From NCBI GenBank assembly GCA_027625915.1, contig JANTQA010000012.1, positions 10,004,501-10,068,500 on the forward strand: DNA of 64,000 bases. The letters run 5' to 3'. The position numbers and the translations under genes were made by a program. The notes below the pieces were generated by a model that saw nothing but the letters and a program-made list of their open reading frames with translations, was not told the origin of the DNA and made no database searches. This stretch comes from Anaeramoeba flamelloides (taxonomy: Eukaryota; Metamonada; Anaeramoebidae). Shown piece after piece: positions 24,501 through 35,145 of the stretch; the first letter of the stretch is position 1; each line of letters begins with the position of its first letter.

Positions 24501-25380
24501 TATTATTATTATCATTATTATTATTATTTTCAAGATCATAATTAAATCTTTTTTCAAACCATTCTTCTGGCTTGAGTTTTAACTCAGTTTGCATGTTAGA
24601 ATTAATTTGGTAATTTTTTGATTTTTCATAATTTCCCAATTTGATTCCCAATAATGAAGAAACAAATTTTAAATATTTTGTAATAATAAATGGTGGGTTT
24701 TCCATCAAATCCCATAATTCATCCAAATATAATGTTTTTTTTTTTAAAAATAAATTTGTTATTTCTTCGTTAATATTATCTTGCTCTTTTTTTTTTTTTA
24801 TTAAAGCTCGAAACAAGTCTTCAAAAAGTTTATTTGAATAATAATTTTTTTGTATAATGCCTTTTCTTTCTTGTCCCATTAAACCATTAAACTCGTCATC
24901 TTCATCGTCATCGTCATCATCATCATCATCATCATCACTTTCTTCAGAAATATCATTACCGCCGAGATGATTGCTTTTTTGACCGTCTTGCATTTGAAAA
25001 GTATTCGTTTGATTTTCACTCGATTCTAAAATTAATTTTTCTAATGTGGTTGTACCCGTATGCAAACTATTTAATTCTCTATAATAATAGATACCATATA
25101 AATTATTCATGGCGATTATAACTTCATTTTCATCAAGTACAGAGTCATGATTTAGATCTAAACTTTTGAAAACCCATTCAGTAATATTTTCTGCACTACC
25201 AGATCGTAATAATTCCTCAATTTTTTTCATTTCATTAATTGAGATTCTGTTATAATCGTTAATATAAAAGATTTCTTTAAATTTTTTTCCATACTTTGTA
25301 TTTAATGAGTATGTTTTTGAAAAATAATCGTCTTGTAAATGTTCACTATTATTTGTAATGGTTTGTTGATCTTTCAGTTT
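21514..25380 (-). CDS. Large EF-hand, Cys-rich, SPRY-like protein (5' end incomplete)
   Basis: The frame from the first Met at 25230 gives 1238 aa, but it stays open upstream to 25380, where AAAAATAG (minus strand) looks like a splice acceptor. So an earlier exon is likely and the true start is not visible. Counting from Met 25230: a canonical EF-hand loop DLNHDSVLDENE at 25-36; the upstream extension adds FKEIFYINDYNRISINEM, a second, degenerate EF hand forming a pair. Then an acidic Asp run (~97-115), an Asn-rich stretch (~230-275), and two MATH-like segments (NWQLFLKYSGNN near 520 and NTNWKLKIQ near 758) around a Ser/Glu then Arg/Lys-rich linker. A Cys-rich zinc-binding region (~900-1000: CSQCRNC, CPECKSK, CKTC) follows. 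A C-terminal SPRY-like domain (~1085-1235: GGILYSDNST, ISFKINNKYYGNAF) ends it. It is probably a calcium-responsive scaffold; no enzyme domain is seen and the exact family is unknown. Confidence 0.85.
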   Translation of the reverse strand, partial: KLKDQQTITNNSEHLQDDYFSKTYSLNTKYGKKFKEIFYINDYNRISINEMKKIEELLRSGSAENITEWVFKSLDLNHDSVLDENEVIIAMNNLYGIYYYRELNSLHTGTTTLEKLILESSENQTNTFQMQDGQKSNHLGGNDISEESDDDDDDDDDDDEDDEFNGLMGQERKGIIQKNYYSNKLFEDLFRALIKKKKEQDNINEEITNLFLKKKTLYLDELWDLMENPPFIITKYLKFVSSLLGIKLGNYEKSKNYQINSNMQTELKLKPEEWFEKRFNYDLENNNNNDNNNNEKGNENNNNDINNNINDNKQNNEIINFDYLETSFRLLLLGNSSKKIKVEANTIHKRIAIQIRLEINDEIKTEFHIFDRINTFVELQFSNIIPTKGTLSIHFMKAPPARMIDKHIFEVDFSNRFEFFEEIYSDIFNENGIEYQICLEKRQRSRKGQKNVKQMVLFGSIQRYFSKNKLKKEYPEFVRKTFVMEAHYNYKQVYQTFDLLRKKKTLKDPLMSYEKAKKKAVIRLKFGLISPIPLKKSPTNGEWSLIVPQVFKFFHILETENFKFLKQNWQLFLKYSGNNSFGVMQLPIDDQYRRINKANSYTNEQNGGMKNKIKNSYSDGSSDGAYGESDDGIDEDSYGENEISKDEETDSDSHSSTGNEIESGSNSDFERGKNAKGKRSGSRNRRGSRGRNRNRKRSGKRSWKGQSKRNNLQNRVRFTWSVSYKKITEEKLLTDHNKYEGVGVSNAFQLNLLPKKQFELRFSMEQVLTVKKFNPKEQEWTFDITKFEKKYFSKVFSDSFIALNTNWKLKIQKTSKKWMGITITGNLKKNFQEQKVNFRITVNDKSRVYSQKISFSQPSLQILKFEKIADFLILHKTIKISVTELERVKQRIPTNYSKEKSGNNSGYKTKLDNESGSDYESGNEGQSNTTNYKYKRKSIFVQKKYKKISLLICQEKNCKFAVFPSCELHGCYTEQTRPNCSQCRNCLIFPKRKESSEHKYRICPECKSKKFKLYWIRVKTSKIRKLQLKFPTWTNLVWHKLLRCKTCLKAHTPWGEGGLIFMKNSDRRKSTILDCVSQKKLSLPTYYNHKFLGECERGEEEIENLDIRFSREQADILYRGIVQSIFGFDSDLGTGGILYSDNSTAVSYHGLGEGKVYGISTIENDIFSYYFNPTCAGIGVEIMQDLTASSQQSPTSFIWQLTQKGGYRYISNKKESGFYGEKCIPADKVVMIIDAKKRKNNIKRISFKINNKYYGNAFVFKTSRKLKLIVQLNEEFNHFQFSRKGIRF

Positions 25381-25580
25381 CTATTTTTATTTTATTTTGT
25401 TTTGATTTATTTATTTATTTGTTTATTTTATTTGGATTCAATATAGATAAGAAATTCTATTATAAGTCACAATATAATATTTGAATCAAAATTATTTTTT
25501 GATTAAAACTAATTATTTTTTTTATTTTTCATTTACATATTGATAATCCCGAAAACTAATCAAATAATTTCAAGTTAAAA
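25381..25580. other. Likely intron or leader of the EF-hand gene
   Basis: AT-rich sequence between the open frame and MITE C1. On the minus strand it ends in a pyrimidine-poor AAATAAAAATAG acceptor. No convincing first exon with an ATG was found before the MITE at 25581. Confidence 0.35.
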
Positions 25581-26282
25581 TAAACCATGGTCCAGTCAAT
25601 GGGTCACAGTTGTAATGGGCAAAATACATGTGTTTAAAGGGTTTGAATGGATATTAGTAGAAAAAATTTATTTTGAAAATTTTCAATTTAAATCATTTTT
25701 TGCACTTTTTTGTTTTTTTTTTTTCAATTTTTATTTTAAAAAGTAATTCAGTTGCAAAAATTCATTTTTATTATGCAAGATCAATAGTCACTTGGTAAAA
25801 ATGTGTTATTATAATGTTATTGAAACTGTCAAAATGATTGTTGAGAAATCATATTGATTTCTATTGGAATTTTATTCAATCTTGGATACTGATATTTGAA
25901 TAATAAATGTGAAAATTTTTCACTTCATTTTCATTTCCTTTTTCAAATAGAGACCACAAATCCCAACACACTTCGTTTGGGGACTTGATTTCTAAAAGAA
26001 AAGTTTGGAAAATGAAGTGAAAATGGTTTCCTATTTATTATTCAAATAACAATATGAGATCAAAACGAACATTCTTGTTTTTCTCAATTATTCCCTAAGA
26101 ATTTGAGTTTTTTCAATTTTTAAGAAAATCTATTGATTAATTAGTTTTCTTTCAGACGGATACCAACTATTCTTTGATGCTTATTAAACTAATTATTTCT
26201 TAGTTTAATCTTCAAAGGTCAATTATATAAAATAATTTATATTTGAAAAAAATGTTGGGCAATTTGACTGAAACAAAGTTTA
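25581..26282. mobile_element. Family C ~700 bp MITE, copy C1
   Basis: About 702 bp. The left end TAAACCATGGTCCAGTCAAT and the right end ...TTTGACTGAAACAAAGTTTA are imperfect inverted copies. The interior has the family's conserved palindrome, TTCACTTCATTTTC (about 25919) and GAAAATGAAGTGAAA (about 26008). No coding frame. It lies just upstream of the EF-hand gene. Confidence 0.85.
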
Positions 26283-27687
26283 TAATATTTTTTTCAATTA
26301 TTCACTTATTAATTTGAAATTTTTAAAATAAAATTTTTGTTTATTATTAAATAATAAATGTTGATAAATTCATTTTAAAATAAACTCTTTTTCAGCAAAT
26401 AGGACCCAGTTTTTATGAAGAAATAGATCATATTCTATAAGTTTAATCCATTATTCTTCTCAAAATAAATTTTGAATTTTTTAATCAAAATCATTTTTTC
26501 CTATTTTAGTTTTTTTTTTTCTTCTTGTTTTTTTTTCTAATTAAGTCTAATTTTTTCTTTTCTTTCTTTTTTATTTCTTTTAAAATTTAATTTGAATAAA
26601 AAAAAAAATTGTTTGAAAACTCCCAAATTAACTTTAAGAAAAGTGAGGCTTTGTAATTTCTTTTAAAATTCATACACTTTACTATTAAAAAATCTTATTG
26701 TAAACAATTTTAATTTTCTAAAAAAATTGAGAAAATTTTACACGACACATTCCGATGAAAGGTTACCCAAAATTTTTTTTAATATTTTTATTTTTTTTGG
26801 AAATTTATGTTTGTTTATGCATTTCTTTTTTGATTATCGACTCTAATACGAAGTTTATGTTTCCTTTTATTTCGAAACAATTCTAAGTTTTGGTTGATTC
26901 TTAACAAAAAAGTGAATTTTTCGTTTTTTGGCTGCATCTCTTTGAGTGAAATGGATTTTATGAATGGAAAAAGTTTTGAAGTTTTTTAGTAATTTGAAAA
27001 TTCTTTTGAATAAAAACTCTGTAGTGTTGTTTTTTTTCTTTTGGCTTGGATTTATTGGAAAGAAAATTATATTTTTTGCGTGAGGAAAATTGAAAAAAAA
27101 AAAATCTCTAATATCTCTTTGTTGAAAAGTAATTTTTTTTCAAAATTTTTGATTTTAAACTCACTCACTTAATTACTAACGCTAACAGTATTTCGTTTGT
27201 CCAAGTTGTTTGAAGACCATTGATTAAGAAAATTTTTTGTTTTTTAAAAATGTTAAAAAATCTAAAATTCTTCAAAAGAAGCAAAATTCAACTCAAAATG
27301 AAATGGTGTTTTCGGGAGTATAAAGTAGTTCCTTATCTAATTTCAAATGATTATTTGAAATATTTGTTTAATAAAAAGGCTATTCCAGTTCCTGCTTTCA
27401 TTTTTCACTTTAAGAGCTTTTTTATTTGTAAAAAAATTAATTTTTATTCTTACAAAAGCCTTTCCAGAATTGATCGATACAAACACAGTTATTTTAAAAA
27501 AGAGAGATTAAACAAAACTCCATTCGAAATTTTTTTTTTTTTTTTTTTAGAAAACTAAATTAAGTTTCAAATACCTCTAATGACTGTGTCTATTTTAGAC
27601 ACTCTTTGAATTGGGAATCTCAAATTTAGTCACTTCAAAATTATCTCATTACCAGATTAAATGTATCTTTTATTTATCCCTTAAAAA
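26283..27687. other. Intergenic region, no gene seen
   Basis: AT-rich with poly-T and poly-A runs. A 112-codon frame at 27220-27558 is rich in Phe/Lys/Ile with a poly-Phe end from a T run, which looks like chance. Confidence 0.4.
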
Positions 27688-28218
27688 TAAATTCATTCCA
27701 AAAATCACAGAAACACCCAAAATCAAAAATTGGTCAAAAAAATCTCAATGAATTGTGTTTTTCAAAACTTTTAATTAAATCACATTAAAGTTACCCAGTA
27801 TTAGTGTTTTAATAACTAGCCATTTTTATCTAAATAAAAAAAAATGAAAAAATAAAAAAATCGGTGTATCCAAAATGATGGAACGAGCGAGAACAAAAAA
27901 TTGTATTGCCAAATTTGTTGACATTTCACCAACAATTATTGATCGATCAAATTATTGGATACCATCAACCAATCGTATGTGAATTTTTCTATTTAACTAA
28001 ATTAAACTTTCACCCAATATCAATCATTCGGAAAAAAATTAACCAGATCTAGCAAAAACAGATTGGGTAATTAGAAAAAAGAAATGAAAAAAAAAAAGAC
28101 AAAAAATGAAAAAATAGTTTGTAAAATCAAAATTATTTTCAAAATTAAATGAAAATGAGCTAGTATTGATATTCTTTAAACTGTTTTAACTGTGTCCAAA
28201 TTTTTGGAATTTAGTTTA
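27688..28218. mobile_element. Family A mariner-type MITE, copy A3
   Basis: About 531 bp with ends TAAATTCATTCCAAAAATCA and ...CAAATTTTTGGAATTTAGTTTA. An internal inverted end repeat lies at about 27862 (CGGTGTATCCAAAATGATGG). After it a short frame reads RTKNCIAKFVDISPTIIDRS, which has the look of a helix-turn-helix and may be a shred of the parent transposase. Confidence 0.85.
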
Positions 28219-28524
28219 TATTTAGATGAAACAATCTAAACTTACAACAACACACAACACTGTAATTTTCTTATTAATAAATGAAAATTTTTATTTCAAG
28301 TTCCCAAATATTTTATTGATTTATTAATGCAAAAAAAAAAGTAAAAATCTTCACAAAATCAATTATAAATGAAAATCAAATCTAATAAGGTTTTTGCTTT
28401 TTGATCTTTTGGGATATATTTTTAACTTTTTTTTATTTGAATTTAAGGAATATTCATTTTTGATTCTATGTAGAGATTGAAATACAATACTTTAACCAAT
28501 AAAAATGATTTAAAAGAATGTCAA

Positions 28525-28705
28525 TTAAGGGACTAGTCTCTATTATTTTTTTTTTTTGACCAATTTCTAAATAAGGATTCCTTATCTAGAAATAAGTTTA
28601 ATATTGAAAATAAACAGGAGTTTTCAAATCTAAGTAATTGGCAAAAAATTTTCTCAATCTCTCTTAAATTTAGGTAAAAAAATTTAATAGAGACTAGTTC
28701 CTTAA
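28525..28705. mobile_element. Family E TTAA-flanked MITE, copy E1
   Basis: 181 bp with near-perfect inverted ends: TTAAGGGACTAGTCTCTATT on the left and TAATAGAGACTAGTTCCTTAA (positions 28685-28705) on the right. The TTAA at both edges is the expected target duplication of a TTAA-specific (piggyBac-like) element. This copy defines the family E ends best. Confidence 0.9.
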
Positions 28706-28716
28706 AGGAAATTCAA

Positions 28717-29269
28717 TCAACCCCAATTCAAAATTTCTAAAACATCACAGAAACATCAAAACTCAATTTTTGAAAAAAAAATCTTATTTAATGAATTCTC
28801 GAAGAAATACCAAATTAGAACCATTTCACTAATTGAAATGTTAACAATTGTTTATAAATTACAATACTCACAAAACAAAGAATAAATAATTATCAATACA
28901 AATAAATCATCGGTGTGTTAAAAATTTTGGAGAAAGAGCAAAACAAAAAAATACATTGCTAAATTTGTAAAAATCCTATTAGGAATATTGATCGATCAAA
29001 TGGTTAGATACCATTGACTAATTTTAATGGAGTTCTTCTATTTGGAACAACTTGGTTTTAACCTAATATCAATCGTTGAAAAAAATATTTCGAACAAGCC
29101 AAGTTACATAATTCAAAAAATGAAATGAAAACAAAAAAAACTAAAAGATGAAAAAATGATTTTCATATTTGTTCAAAAATCAAAATTATTTCCAATTTCA
29201 ATGAAATTGCATTATTGTGATTGTTTGGAATGTTTTTAACTGTGTGGAAAATTTTGGAATTTTAGTTTA
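28717..29269. mobile_element. Family A mariner-type MITE, copy A4
   Basis: About 553 bp, closest to copy A2. The left end is CAACCCCAATTCAAAATTTC and the right end ...GGAAAATTTTGGAATTTTAGTTTA. The internal inverted end is at about 28911 (CGGTGTGTTAAAAATTTTGG). It sits 12 bp after E1. Confidence 0.85.
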
Positions 29270-29644
29270 CTTTGACAAATTTTTGGATTTTTTAGGATTT
29301 TGCATAAAAACAAAAAAAAACATTTATTGACACAATTACTTTGCGAAATTTTGGAACAAAACAAGACAGTAATTAAAATAGATTTTTTTGATATTGTGAA
29401 TGGTTATATCACAATTATTTTCAAGTATATCTATACACTCTAAGTAAAGTGTGTGGTGACTGAAAAATAATGTGGATACAACTAGCAGCAGGGAAATTTT
29501 GGATTTTGAAAATTTGAGACGGAATTGCGGATTTGAAGAGATGAAAATATTTTCTTTAGAATTACGATTGTCTGGTGAAAATAACATCACAACTTTTGAT
29601 CCTTCCTAATAGTTGAAATGATTTCCAAAAAAAGTTTATTTTTG

Positions 29645-29879
29645 TTCTCTTATAAATTTTCTTTTTATTTCTAAACCCAAAAATCCAACAAAAAGACATC
29701 TAGGATTTTTTTACTGAAAATTTAATTGGTAAAGAATGAAAATTCTTTTAAAAATGATAACTCATTTCTCCAAAGTTCAGAAATGGGGTTTGTTTATCAA
29801 GTGTTAACTGTATCTTTGTGAAAATAAGTAATCTATTACCTTTGGGGTAAAAAATAAATAAGATTCACTATTCCCTTAA
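29645..29879 (-). mobile_element. Family E fragment, copy E2
   Basis: Read on the minus strand from the TTAA at 29876-29879, it begins TTAAGGGAATAGTGAATCTT and continues CCCCAAAGGTAATAGATTAC, then GAGAAATGAGTTATCATTTT. This matches the 5' parts of copies E3 and E4. The far end is lost. Confidence 0.7.
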
Positions 29880-31594
29880 GAACTACGTTGGCAATTTACC
29901 AATTTTTCCCAAGACATTTTGATCAGATCTCATGTAAATTGCGAAGTCAGTATGTTAATGAAAGATTCTCCAATTAGGATCAAAAAAAATCATTTTATGT
30001 GTATTTTTAAATGAAAAAATTCATAAGAAATTTGTAGATACATAAACTCGAACACCCTTATTAAGAAACGTGAAAATGAAATTGAAAAAAAAATCAAGAT
30101 TTTCTTGCCGAAAAAATTGACTATCAATTCAAACATTCTCAATAAACAACTCTAAATTTTGAAGATCGCATTGCCTTTGATTTTTGACCATTGAGGTTAC
30201 TTGAATTGTTTCATTTGTTATCAGAAATCAAAACAATTCTTACAAGGAAGTTGTAACTTTTCTCTTTGTTTTATAGTTTTTGTGTTGATTCTTTTTATTT
30301 TTTCTAAAATTGAGGTTCCCAGCAAAGCTTTCAAGGATATAGTATTTACTCTAATTGATTTTTTGAACAGAATCTCCATTACCAAATACCCAAAACATTT
30401 GATTTATTTTTGTGTGAAAAAATTTTTTTTGTTTGTATCGTTTCTCTTCAAAGCATAATGTCTTGTTTCAATACCAAGACAAATTGGGATGTAGGGTTTT
30501 GTGATAAAGGTTTTTTGGAGTTTTGAATTCAACAATCTACATGAAAAATCAAATTTTTCAAGAATTAGTCAATTTTTTATTTCATTAAAATAATATTTTT
30601 ATGTCAAATTAAAAAAATAATCTATCTTTTTGAGGAAATGAGGATTTTGGTGAATTCTACACAACATCAAAGAATTTGTTCAGTCTTTTTTGTATTCTAT
30701 TTTTAAACAGAAAATAATAAAGGATAATAATTCCAAAATTTTGCCCATTTTTCTCAATTTTGGCTTCTTAGGTGAAAATGACAAACCCTCTTAACTTGGC
30801 TCAAATATCAAAAATAAATGATCGAAACTTACTCAGCAATGTCTCAAGGTTTGTGAATTTTACCTAATAAGAAATTTTCACAAAAAGTTGTTCATTCCCA
30901 ACCTTCTTTTTCATTTGCCGATATAGAATACCGACAAAAAAAATTTAGTATAAAAATATGTTATTTTTACCTTCTTAGATCTGGCTGAAGAAATATTTGA
31001 GAGAATTACGAATCACCAAACCATGATTGAAACACACAATACTTTTGAATTTAGATTGCAAGTGTAGCCCTTAAAAAAGGGGAATTGATCAAAAAATTGT
31101 TTTTAATTTTTTGGAATTTGACTGACTTTTTTTTTTTTAACAAAAGAAATTTTGTTCAAAAGAAGGTTCTTTGAGAAGAAAAATTATTTTTGAAACTGCT
31201 CTGTTAAACCACTCCATAACAAATTTTATGAATTTAAAAATTCAAAAATTCAAATTCTTGTTTGTTGATCTTCTTTTTTACAAATTTTTTTGAATTTCTT
31301 TGTTCATTTGTGTTTGCATTTTCAACAAGAAAAATACCTCGTGTGGGCTTTTTTCAAAACCGTTCAAGTAAGTTTTGACTTTTGTTCAACAAGCCCCCAA
31401 ACCAATGAGTGTTGGTTTTTTTGTTTTTTTAGCAACACTTTATAGAATATTTGTTGTTGGATTATAACTTTATTATTTTCTCAAGAATTATTTTCATGTT
31501 AAATTTTTGATGTTTGAAAATCAAGAAGAATCAAAAAAGGAAGGAAAAAAAAAAAAAAAAAAAAAGGAAATCAAAAAAAGAAGAAAATTTTTAC
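29880..31594. other. Region downstream of the MLKL-like exons
   Basis: Later exons of the minus-strand MLKL-like gene would be expected here. I cannot identify any. A poly-A run lies at about 31545-31564. Otherwise ordinary AT-rich DNA. Confidence 0.35.
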
Positions 31595-32139
31595 TTTTGC
31601 GCCTTCATTCATTCGATTAATAATAACACGGTTGTCGTTATGAACTTCATTCATTTGTTTTACTGTTAAGTTCATAAATTTCATCCCAATCCTATTTCTT
31701 AATTCATCAAGTTCTTCATTTTTATTCTCTATTTTTTCACTAAACAATTTTGAGGTGGCAAGTTTATTCCACTTTTGTTTTTGTTCATATTCATCAAGTA
31801 ATTTATCAATTGCTTGAAGCGTATCTGTCAATTCTTGAATTAGTGTCTCTCCGCTTATGTCCTCTTCTTTATTTTTGAAGGCCTCTTGGAGTTCTATTAA
31901 GATTTCATTTTAATAAAAAGAATTTCAAATAAGATCGTTTTTATTTTGGATCAAAAAAAGAAAAAAATCAAGAATGAAACGCGGAATGTTTGGTACTTAC
32001 CTTGAAGAAATAAATTCATTGTGTCTAACCTCTTAAGTAGAGTCGAAATTTCATTTTCTGTACTTTTATACGAATCATACCTATCTTTCATCGTTTTACA
32101 TAGCGTTACAGCTGAATTGATACCACTTATCAGTTCCAT
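31595..32139 (-). CDS. MLKL-like helical-bundle domain, 5' exons (partial gene)
   Basis: Two exons on the minus strand. Exon 1 (32139-32001) starts MELISGINSAVTLCKTMKDR and ends in CAAG|GTAAGT. Exon 2 (31893-31595) follows a TTAATAG acceptor and ends before GTAAAA. Together they give 146 aa in phase. The product is all helical, with heptad-like Leu/Ile spacing: NEISTLLKRLDTMNLFLQ, ELTDTLQAIDKLLDEY and ELDELRNRIGMKFMNL. This is the pattern of the N-terminal four-helix bundle plus brace of MLKL-like/HeLo-type proteins, which in other eukaryotes precede kinase, NLR or repeat domains and can act on membranes or as adaptors. The family call rests on pattern, not on alignment. Reading past 31595 quickly gives Phe runs and a stop, so more exons are expected downstream, but none is recognisable: the gene is incomplete or has a long intron. 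Confidence 0.6.
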
Positions 32140-33930
32140 CAAAATAAAAATTGTTTGTGGTTGATGGAAAAAAAAAAAAAAAATGAAAAGTTGGTTCCAA
32201 AATTTCAACTCTCTTTTTTTTTTTGAAACTTCTGTTGAATGTATTGCGGCTTTGTGAAATTCTTTCTGAAAAAATTGTTGTCATTTAAACTTTTATGAGT
32301 TCTTCATAATTTGGAAAAATGAATACAGTGATTTGAAATAACGAGGTGTGATTGACCGAAAGGATTATCTTTTTTTTCATTTCAAAATTTTGACTTTCTT
32401 TGTGTGTTCTGGGTTCACAGAGTGTGTGGTGTCATAAAAAGGATCAAGCAAATAAATGAAGATGACAAATTGCGATTTATTTTTTTGAAAACAAATGACA
32501 GAAAAAGAGTACTTGACTAAAGAAAATAAAGTGAATTTTTTTCAGTTTTGTTTTTCTTAATGACGGTCAGGCAAGAACGAATATTTTTTGTCATTTGATA
32601 TTGGTTTACTCATAATACAAACCATGTGTTTCTTAGGATTTAAATATCTAGTTATATGTAAGATAAAATGGTATCAATATCTTGAATAAATAATACTTCC
32701 ACTATCAGACCCTCTAACAAAATATTTAAACTTGTAAAAAAATACCAGGCATGATTAAAATCTCTGACTAGATTTATAATGGTGAAGATTCTTATTTTCC
32801 AATTAAAAAATGAAAATTTTTAGTTCAAATATTCCAAAATATTTTTCAAGTTCAGAAATTGAAGAAAAATCCAATGATCTTTATTTATTTGTTTAGAACT
32901 GATATTTTTCGTCAATACACGAAGCTTCCTTCTTGAAAACAAATACAATATTTTTACTTGGCTAATTTGGTTGTAGGAGTTCTAATTAATATTCATTTTG
33001 GAACTTGAAATAAAAAAGTTCATTTATTAATTCAAAAATAATAATAAATTAAACTTCCTGAGTTCACTCGAAAATAAAATTTTTACTCTGCTATTTTGAC
33101 TAAACAGTAATCACGAATATTGATTTTACAACTTTAAATAAAAATTTTTATTTATTAATAGGATAACAACAGTTTGTTCATTTAAAAAAAGATCTTTTTT
33201 TTGATTGTTATGTCAGAATTAAAAGTTTTTTAAAGTTTTCTGGTTTAAAAACAGTGAAATCTTTTTTTGAAAAAAGTACTTTCATTCACACTCCAGCCTC
33301 TATGCCACATTTAAATGATAAATCTTCACTTTATTAAAATAGAAAACTTGATAAAAGTTTGAAAACATTCCTCCCCTTTTTAAACCTCATAATTTAGTAA
33401 AATTGTTGTTTAAGGACTACATTTTTAGTTGAAAACAGTGAAATAATGGATAAAATCACCCTTGAATAAGTTATGTAATCCAAGTAATATTTGTCCAAGG
33501 AGTATTTCTTTTAGAAAAAATGTGAAATTTTCACAATTTTCAGAATTTTTACCTTTTTTTCTCTTGTTAGGTCATGCTAAATTTTGATTTTAATATTTTA
33601 GAATTTCCATTTCAACTTTCAGAACTCACACTATTTTCTAGAGCTGTTTTAAATATTTTTTAAATTTACTTTTACAAGTTTGAAATGTTCTCAAATTTGA
33701 AATGCACTTGAAAATCCCCAAAAGTAATTTTTTGCAATTATTTTTTTGATATTTTCAATTTTCCTTTTCATTGAAAAACAAAGAAAAATAGTCTATATGA
33801 AAAGGTAAAGATGACAAAAAATGTTTTTTTTTTTTTTTTTGTCCAATTTCTTCGGTGTGAAAATTTTTTTTGAGAAGTGAAAGTGAAATAACATAATTAG
33901 TCAACCCCCTCAAGGTCGGGAACGTAGTCC
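32140..33930. other. Intergenic region with local repeats
   Basis: No gene. About 32945-33045 and 33075-33165 are a diverged tandem duplication (unit ~125 bp, each ending AAAT...TTCATTTATTAAT or TTTATTTATTAAT). A related inverted piece occurs near 28285-28315. The last 30 bp, before the TTAA at 33931, are GC-richer. Confidence 0.4.
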
Positions 33931-34608
33931 TTAAGGGTCGACTCATTTACCCTGAATATACTCCATACTCAAGGGGTGGCCTGAGACCAAAAAGAGTATT
34001 GTGAAATAGCCCTTCTTTTGGTTGACAAAATTCAAATAACATAAAAAAAATTTCATTTTATCTTTTTGATAAAAAATTCAACCAAGAAAAATCAGTTTAA
34101 AAGAGTTCCCAATTTAAAAAAATTCATCTTTTCTCATTTTGTATCTCCAAATGGTTAAATTTCTTTAATTTAAAACAAATTGTTTTCTTGAATTCCGCAA
34201 TCAATTTAATTCGATTTAATCTGATCTGTGGTCATTTTGTAACCCTCTAAATTTGATAAAGTATGGATTATGTAATATTCTTATGATAAAAATAACTCAT
34301 TTGAAAAATGAAAAAAAAGAAAAAAAAAAATTACCGAGATCTCAAAAAACTCCATAGAGTGACACTTCAAAACTGACAGAGCTATTTTCAAAATTGTATA
34401 TTCTAACTAATCTAATTGGAAATTGAGTATCTCTCTTTGGCGCTTTTCTCTAAAAATTACCTAATTTTTCATTATTTATTTTTGGAAGGTTGCTCGTACC
34501 ACACAGGTTGACCAGTTTTTTATTTGTATTCGGTACTCATAAAAATAACTAAAAAGTTTTTTTCCATTTCAGAAAAAAAAAATTAAACCGTAATGACTCG
34601 ACCCTTAA
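33931..34608. mobile_element. Family D TTAA-flanked element, copy D1
   Basis: 678 bp. The left end is TTAAGGGTCGACTCATTTAC and the right end, inverted, is TTAAGGGTCGAGTCATTACG. TTAA is present at both edges, as expected of a TTAA-specific transposon's duplication. No coding frame, so it is non-autonomous. The interior matches D2 over several hundred bp (shared GGAAATTGAGTATC and CAATTTAATT blocks). Confidence 0.85.
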
Positions 34609-34834
34609 TCTAAGTTTTATAAAAATCTTTCAAAAAAAGGAAATATTTTTGAACTAAAATTTGCTTTTTTAGAGTAGAAACTTTTCATAAACATCATTTT
34701 TAATACAAATTCTTTTTCTATTTGTGTCGTATTTATTGTCAAGAAGATATTTAGTTTTGATGACAAAAGAAAAAAAATATGAATCCAAGTAAAAAAATGT
34801 TTGATATTGTATTATTCTATTTTGATAGGTTCAG

Positions 34835-34912
34835 ATGTAGTTGATGGTTTAATTACTCATATGTTATTTCAAGATTATAATTCTGATGAAGGGGATACTG
34901 TAACTCTTTAAT
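34835..34912 (+). CDS. Isolated terminal exon, protein unidentified
   Basis: After TATTTTGATAG, an acceptor like those of the proven introns here, an open frame reads SDVVDGLITHMLFQDYNSDE and then GDTVTL before TAA. Codon use is normal for a protein and unlike the surrounding DNA. No upstream exon is recognisable. The D1 element sits 230 bp upstream, so a long element-filled intron is possible. I cannot name the protein. Confidence 0.4.
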
Positions 34913-35145
34913 TTAAAAATTTGAAAATAAAAACAAGTTATACAAATTAAGTTTTGGATCGGATTTTTTTTTTTTATTTTTTATTTTTTGTTTAATGACA
35001 AAATGGAAACTGTTTGTGTCACCTCATATGTTCTATGAGTTTAAAAATGAAAATTCAATTTAATAAAAAAAAAAAAAAAAAAAATATTACTATTGAATTT
35101 AAAAAACCAGGAATATGTTATAAGGGGATATAATTATTTAATTGA
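34913..35145. other. Spacer between convergent coding regions
   Basis: 3' flanks of the + strand exon and the - strand aerolysin-like gene. Poly-T and poly-A tracts only. Confidence 0.4.

Noticed and set aside
27220-27558. 112-codon frame on +
   Set aside because: Phe/Lys/Ile-rich with a poly-Phe tail from a T run and no motif. Chance frames of this length are plausible in DNA this AT-rich.
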